From NCBI GenBank assembly GCA_010909165.1, contig VJWM01000209.1, positions 1 to 64,000 of the forward strand: DNA of 64,000 nt, written 5' to 3'. This DNA is from Anthoceros angustus (taxonomy: Eukaryota; Streptophyta; Anthocerotopsida; Anthocerotales; Anthocerotaceae). The notes under the pieces are model-generated. The model saw nothing but the letters and a program-made list of their open reading frames with translations, did not search any database and was not told where the DNA came from. A program made the position numbers and the translations under genes. Numbering within the stretch: position 1 is the stretch's first letter; the number at the start of each line of letters is the position of its first letter. Below are positions 59,100 through 64,000 of the stretch, in pieces.

Positions 59100-59835
59100 T
59101 GATGGTGATCCCAATTGCAACCGGAGGGATCCAGGTGTCACAGTGTGTGTGAGGCAGCAGAGCCTCCGCGAAATTTGGCAGCCTTGAAACGGGTCTGCGC
59201 GATGTGGTAACCACCATGGTGGTTCCCGCCGGAGATCCAGAGAAGAAATCGCACGAGAACGAAAGGTGTGAGATCCGTAGCCTGGATCAGCTCATCCCCA
59301 ACGTGTACGTGCCTTCTCCTGCTGTTCGATAAAACCCCGAGATCGGGATTGGCGGGACTGGTGGAGAGCTCAAACAGTCGCTGGCTAGGGTGCTGGTGCT
59401 CTTCTATCCCATGGCGGGCAGGGTGGTGGAGAGGGCGGGCCAGCCGCCGCATCTGGTGTGCAACAATGCCGGTGCCGTCTTCACCTCCGCGCACGTGGAC
59501 GCTCCCATGAGCCAAGTGTGTGGAGTCGGCATTCACTTCCAGCCGGTGCCACAAATCCAAGGGACATTGATGAGGCACAAAGTTGAGATTGCAGAGGCGG
59601 AGGTGGAGGTGGGAAGCAAGCCCTTGTGGTTCATGTAAGCCTCAGCCTCTGAGTGTTGTGCAAATGGAAATCTTCCATGGGTGCTGTGGAATTCAGGTGG
59701 CGGGGCTGCGGCATATGCATGCAGGTGACGGATTTGAGTGTGGAATTCAGGTAGCGTGGCCCTGGCTGTCAGCTGGCTGCATGCCAGAGCATGGCATGAC
59801 ACGGAAGCGTAAAGAGGAAAGGCAGAAAAACAATT
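59100..59835 (+). pseudogene. BAHD acyltransferase, 5' part, unit 2
   Basis: Counterpart of 40,047-40,785. Extra frameshifts near 59,133, 59,314 and 59,365 break the first exon. The longest clean run is 59,390-59,638 (LVLFYPMAGRVVERAGQPP to KPLWFM). The same ATGTAAG donor and the same adjoining copia LTR are present, so truncation happened before the large duplication. Confidence 0.72.
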
Positions 59836-62620
59836 GAGAGTGAAACAACCACGTCGAGGAGAACATATAAAAGTAGTTATAAAACCCAATCTAGGATACC
59901 TACTCATATGTCAGTAACCTAAGTAATAACTAAAAGTATTGTTCAAACGTGCCCTAAGTAGGGCTCTAACTTGCACAATCTCAACACTCCCACTCACGTT
60001 TGGAACAACGTGAAATGAGACTAACAAGCTAACATGTCCAGTTCACTCTTGATAAGAACATAAATGTATAGCAGTTAACATATGATGAAGAAAAGCTCCC
60101 ACTTATGAAGAACCACTTGATAAATCCACAAGGCCTAAAGCGGAAGAAATACTCATGCTTGCCTTAGATAAACTCTTTAGTAAATATATCGGAGGTTCTC
60201 CTCCTGGGAACATACTCAATGGCGAGGTTCTCCTCCGTGGGAACATACTCAATAATACGTGATGCTTCGCTAATTGTCTTATAAAATGATGATGAACACC
60301 AATATGCTTAGTTCGAGCATGGTACTTGGCATTCTTAGTTAACGCTATTGCCGACATATTGTCACAATACAATAAAGTTGGTGAGCCTTGAACTTGATCC
60401 ATCTCCGCTAATAAGGATCTTCCAGCTATAGCTTCCTTACCAGTGTCAAGGAAGCATACTCACTCTCAATTGAGTCTGTCACAATAAAGTTGGTGAGCCT
60501 TGAACTTGATCCATCTCCGCTAATAAGGATCTTCCATTCGGCTTCCTTACCGACTAGTGTCAAGGAAGCATACTCACTCTCAATTGAGCTAAGAGACACA
60601 CTCTGTTGCTTCTTACATGTCCATGAAAGCAAGACACTACACATGGTGAAACAATAGCTAGATAAGCTTTTCCTTGTAGCAGGATCTGCCGGTTGTCGCA
60701 CCAACCACAAGTAGCAACCTTCTTGTTCCGGATCTCTTGTCAAGCCCAACATACATAGTTCCATATAGGAAGCGATAGATGCGTTTACCCAACCCAATGC
60801 TAAACCGAGGATTAGAAAGGAATTGCGACACAATGGAAACAGCATGTGTGATGTCGGGCGAGTCCAACCACTAAGGAAAAGTAAACATCCCTCGCTTCCT
60901 ATAAGGTGTATGAAGCATCCTCTCATTCCTCGGTTGTAGTAAATCTTGAGTAGATAGGGTTTGCCAGTGCAAGTGGAGTGGCTGCGGGACATCTTGCCTC
61001 AAGCTTGAAGTGATTAAGAGCTCTTTAACATACTTAGATTGATAAATGCTAAGTGTACCTTCTTCCCTATTCCAGCAATCGAACTCCAAGGCAATAAGTA
61101 AGAGTTCCAATATCCTTCATCTTGTACTTGGAACTAAGAGTTGCCTTAACTTCCGATAAGAGGTCTTGGCTATTCGTAGCAATTATTATGTCATCCACAT
61201 ATAAAGCAATAATAACAAGCTTCCCATCCTTGCGTAGGAAATATACATTCTCAGAATCACAACGGACAAAGCCAATCTCTACAAGAGTGCCATCTATATC
61301 GACATACCACTTCAAAGGGAGTTGTTTGAGTCGTAAATACATTTCAAAGTCTGCAAACTAAGTCTCTAGTTTTAGGATCTACAAACCCTTGGGTTGCTCC
61401 ATATAAATAAGCTCCTCTAATTTACCATATAGAAAAGCAGGTAACATCCATTTGTTGTAGATCTAAATCTAACTCATTGCTAATGCTAACAAGTATCTAA
61501 TTGTCTCCAACTTAACAAGCGTGAAAAGGTCTCATGATAATCTACTCCGGGAACTTGACTATATCCCTTAGCACACAAACGTGCCTTGTAACGTTCTACA
61601 CTACCATCAGCTTTCAATTTGATACGAAATACCCACTTACATTGAATTGGTTTCCTACCATAAGGGAGCTTAACTAATTCCCAAGTATTATTCTCTATCA
61701 AACTATTATATTGGATAATATAGCTGCCTCCCACTTCTCCTTATCCGGTCCAGATAATGCCTCTTCACGTGTGAGTTCAATAAGATTAATGCTATGTAGG
61801 CTTGGACTAATGAGGGACAGGAGTTAATGAGTTCACATCTAAATTGGGTTCATTTCTCAAATTAGATAAAGGGCAGCTAAAGAATTATTATTTTGGGTGT
61901 TGGAAATGGTTGGTGCGCAGTGGCAGATCTCTGGATGAGACTTGGGCGATTCTATGTGCAAAGAGGCATCGGTGGTCACGGGATCGGATGTGCCAAGATG
62001 CAGCGCGAAGGCGCGTCCCTCCCAGATCGCACCCTCGGTGATACGGCTCAAGCAGTGGAGATCTCTGGCGTCCTTGCGGCGCACTGGATCGGGAGGAGGC
62101 TGTAGGTGAGGTTGCACCACAGGGTAGCCTTGCAGGAGATGTGCAAGGTGAGGCAGCGCCCTATTGGATCGAGCTGCGGCTGATTTTGCTCTGGATTAAA
62201 GGCGCAGGTTTCTAGACCTTTGTGGGAGCAAGTCTTGCAGGATATGATGGCTGATTACAGGCCTTTGTAAGGCGAGTACTTGTTGGGCGCCGGCCCTTGT
62301 CGGGTGTGTGCAGGCGCTCCCATCCTCGATCCCACTCGGACGTGCTGGTCATCAGCTCCCACTCACATCTGCAAGGTCGGTCAAAGGAGCAACCTTGCAC
62401 ATGTCTGCTGGTTCGACGATAATGGATGGTGCTCCTCCAATTCTCTCCCTCGGCGGTGGACAGGCGGTGCTCGTCAATAACAACACTCCTGAATACATGA
62501 TCCGAGTCTCGGGGTTCACCAGCTTGTATCCCTTTATGCCTTGAGATATCCCACAAACAGATCTTGTTGGCCTTAGCATCGAGCTTGGCGAAGTTGTTTG
62601 GATATATGAGCATATGCAGT
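59836..62620 (-). mobile_element. Ty1/copia retrotransposon, 5'-truncated, unit 2
   Basis: Same element as 40,790-43,670 with LTR edge at 59,986 next to GAGTGGGAG. More decayed: the RNase H duplication is damaged (60,430-60,590), the linker (61,900-62,300) has many small deletions, while ALYVDDIIIA (61,190-61,220) and the block [17 protein letters not shown] (61,590-61,660) are intact. Confidence 0.87.
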
Positions 62621-62964
62621 GCTCATCTGAAGATGCGACAAATGGGGTTTGAGTCCTAACGTCTCTCGCATAGGGTTATTCTCCATTAAAGAGGTTTGGG
62701 TCCCTAAAGACCAAAAATGACCCAGCAGGCCAAAATGCATCATCTTTAGCAAACCACTCTTTAGACATGTCTTGAAGACATTGACCATGTTATTTTCTCG
62801 TGAATACTTACGCTACTTGAGTTTAAGCGAAGAAGGTTTTGATTTCACCTTCACAAGGAAGGGATTTCAAGGATTTTAACGGTGCTAGGAATCCTAAACA
62901 CCTCTTTCGCGCGATAGTACTTCCTAGTAGGGTGAGCGTAGGCAAACCAAACAAAACTAGTCCA

Positions 62965-63315
62965 AGCCAAAGCTGCCGGACGTCGGCGCAACCAACATGC
63001 GACAATTGCAAGCCGAAAAGAAGCAACTTCGTCGGACGTCCGGCGCAATTGTGATAGAACGATCGATAGCTTGATCATGGCCATCTCGAGCAAACTCGAC
63101 TCTAGAAAGTAGCGGACGATACGGGTGCCTTGTACACAACCCGAGGATCTCCATTGTTAGAGTGAAAAACATAGGAATTGGAGCAAGCACGGACGTTCGG
63201 CACTTTGGTGCGAGTCTAAAACTGCGCCGGACGTCGGCGCAATTTAGACCCCAATCTTGCGGGCGTCCAGCGAGATGGAAATGGTGGAGTGGATGCGGCG
63301 GACGTCCGTATAAAT
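62965..63315. repeat. Palindrome array, unit 2, decayed
   Basis: Counterpart of 44,016-44,389. None of the copies is a perfect 20-mer here. They read for example CTGCCGGACGTCGGCGCA (about 62,972), CGTCGGACGTCCGGCGCA (63,031), CTGCGCCGGACGTCGGCGCA (63,223) and ATGCGGCGGACGTCCGTATA (63,294). Changes are concentrated in the palindromes rather than in the sequence between them. Confidence 0.8.
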
Positions 63316-63415
63316 GTATATATATTGTTTGTATCCCTTCTAAAGCATCCACTCGGGTAAGGGTGGAGATAGACACCTGGTATAAGAGGTAAGGGTGGAG
63401 ATAGACACCCGTATA

Positions 63416-63740
63416 AGAACTCCAGATTAAGCACCTCGGGTCGGATCGATGTCGAGGATGGGGTGCTTTGACTTTGGTGCTTTGAGAACTCCACGGATCG
63501 CACTTCTTGGGTCGGATTAGTCCTAGGACGGGTTGCTTGTTTTGGAAGAACTCCAAGGTTAAGCACCCGGTCGGATCGATGCAGATGGGGTGCTTGACTT
63601 TGGTGCTTTGAGAACTCCGTTAAGCACTCTTGGGTGGATTAGTACTAGGATGGGTTGCTTGTTTTGGCGCTTTGAAAACTTTGTAACAACTCCTTTGTTA
63701 AGCAACCTAGGCGTATCAATACCGGGATGGAGTGTTGATT
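63416..63740 (+). repeat. Five tandem 5S rRNA-derived units, unit 2
   Basis: Units start near 63,416, 63,485, 63,547, 63,610 and 63,686. The fourth keeps the closest match to the 5S C-box (AGTACTAGGATGGGT). The others have lost several bases compared with unit 1. Confidence 0.78.
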
Positions 63741-64000
63741 TTTAGTGGTTTGAAAAATTTGTAAATCATCCGGTATCTAGAAGCGTAAAGTCATGAATAT
63801 TATTTTTGAAAATCATTTGTTGGTTGATGTTATATTCTCACATTAGCACTTGATGTCACCTGTGACGGTGACATCAAGTTAAGCAGCTAGAATATATCGG
63901 TACTGCAAGGCGTGGGTCGAGAGAGGATGGAAAGGGCTCCAAAGGCCGGGCGGAGGGCAGCCATCTGCCTCCTCGTCCTGGACCTCAATTCTTCATCCTC

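Larger units (their letters stand above)
45383..64000 (+). repeat. Large direct duplication, unit 2 (cut by window end)
   Basis: Collinear with unit 1 from AGCTCGGGAGGTTGC to the last base of the window, so its true end is unseen. It lacks the 517-bp duplication of unit 1 and carries many 1-6 nt deletions relative to it. Confidence 0.95.

Noticed and set aside
25565-64000. Reading unit 2 as an independent paralogous cluster with its own function
   Set aside because: Amino-acid differences between units are nearly all explained by indels; too few clean substitutions are visible to support functional divergence.

Overview
The window is nuclear DNA from a land plant. It has multi-exon genes with short GT-AG introns of about 80-130 bp, plant-type diterpene synthase, cytochrome P450, ABCG and BAHD families, and Ty1/copia, Ty3/gypsy and CACTA transposons. 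A full-length diterpene synthase that still carries a class I domain, next to a CYP85-clan-like P450, fits a seed-free plant (lycophyte, moss, liverwort or fern) or gymnosperm better than a typical angiosperm. That placement is an inference and is weak.

Left part (1-25.5 kb): transposon and satellite DNA. From left to right it holds an unrecognised GC-rich stretch, a short ~100-bp repeat, a five-unit ~280-bp tandem array (2.87-4.26 kb), a very GC-rich minisatellite (5.6-6.5 kb), one end of a CACTA (En/Spm-type) element (6.54 kb), a decayed plus-strand copia reverse transcriptase/RNase H (9.95-11.0 kb), and a large minus-strand Ty3/gypsy element (about 24.2 down to 12.6 kb). The gypsy element shows gag with a CCHC knuckle, RT, RNase H, integrase and a PHD-like finger, all broken, with several internal tandem duplications.

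Right part (25.56-64 kb): one ~19.5-kb block present twice in direct tandem, unit 1 at 25,565-45,09x and unit 2 from 45,383 to beyond the window end. Each unit carries, in order: a P450 (+), an inverted-repeat element, a diterpene synthase with a DXDD class II motif (+), an unrecognised repeated minus-strand coding-like region, an ABCG half-transporter fragment (-), the 5' part of a BAHD acyltransferase (+), a minus-strand copia retrotransposon abutting or interrupting the BAHD gene, an array of 20-bp palindromes, and five tandem units that look like the 3' half of 5S rRNA. Cyclase, oxidase, acyltransferase and exporter together have the content of a diterpenoid biosynthetic gene cluster: cyclisation of GGPP, oxidation, acylation, export.

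Caution: every gene in the cluster has frameshifts. Some are private to one unit and are repaired by the other. Others are shared by both units and often look like a single lost G/C. The two units differ mainly by many tiny indels, mostly deletions in unit 2. This could be two decaying duplicates, or an under-polished long-read assembly (possibly two haplotypes placed in tandem). The sequence alone does not settle which.
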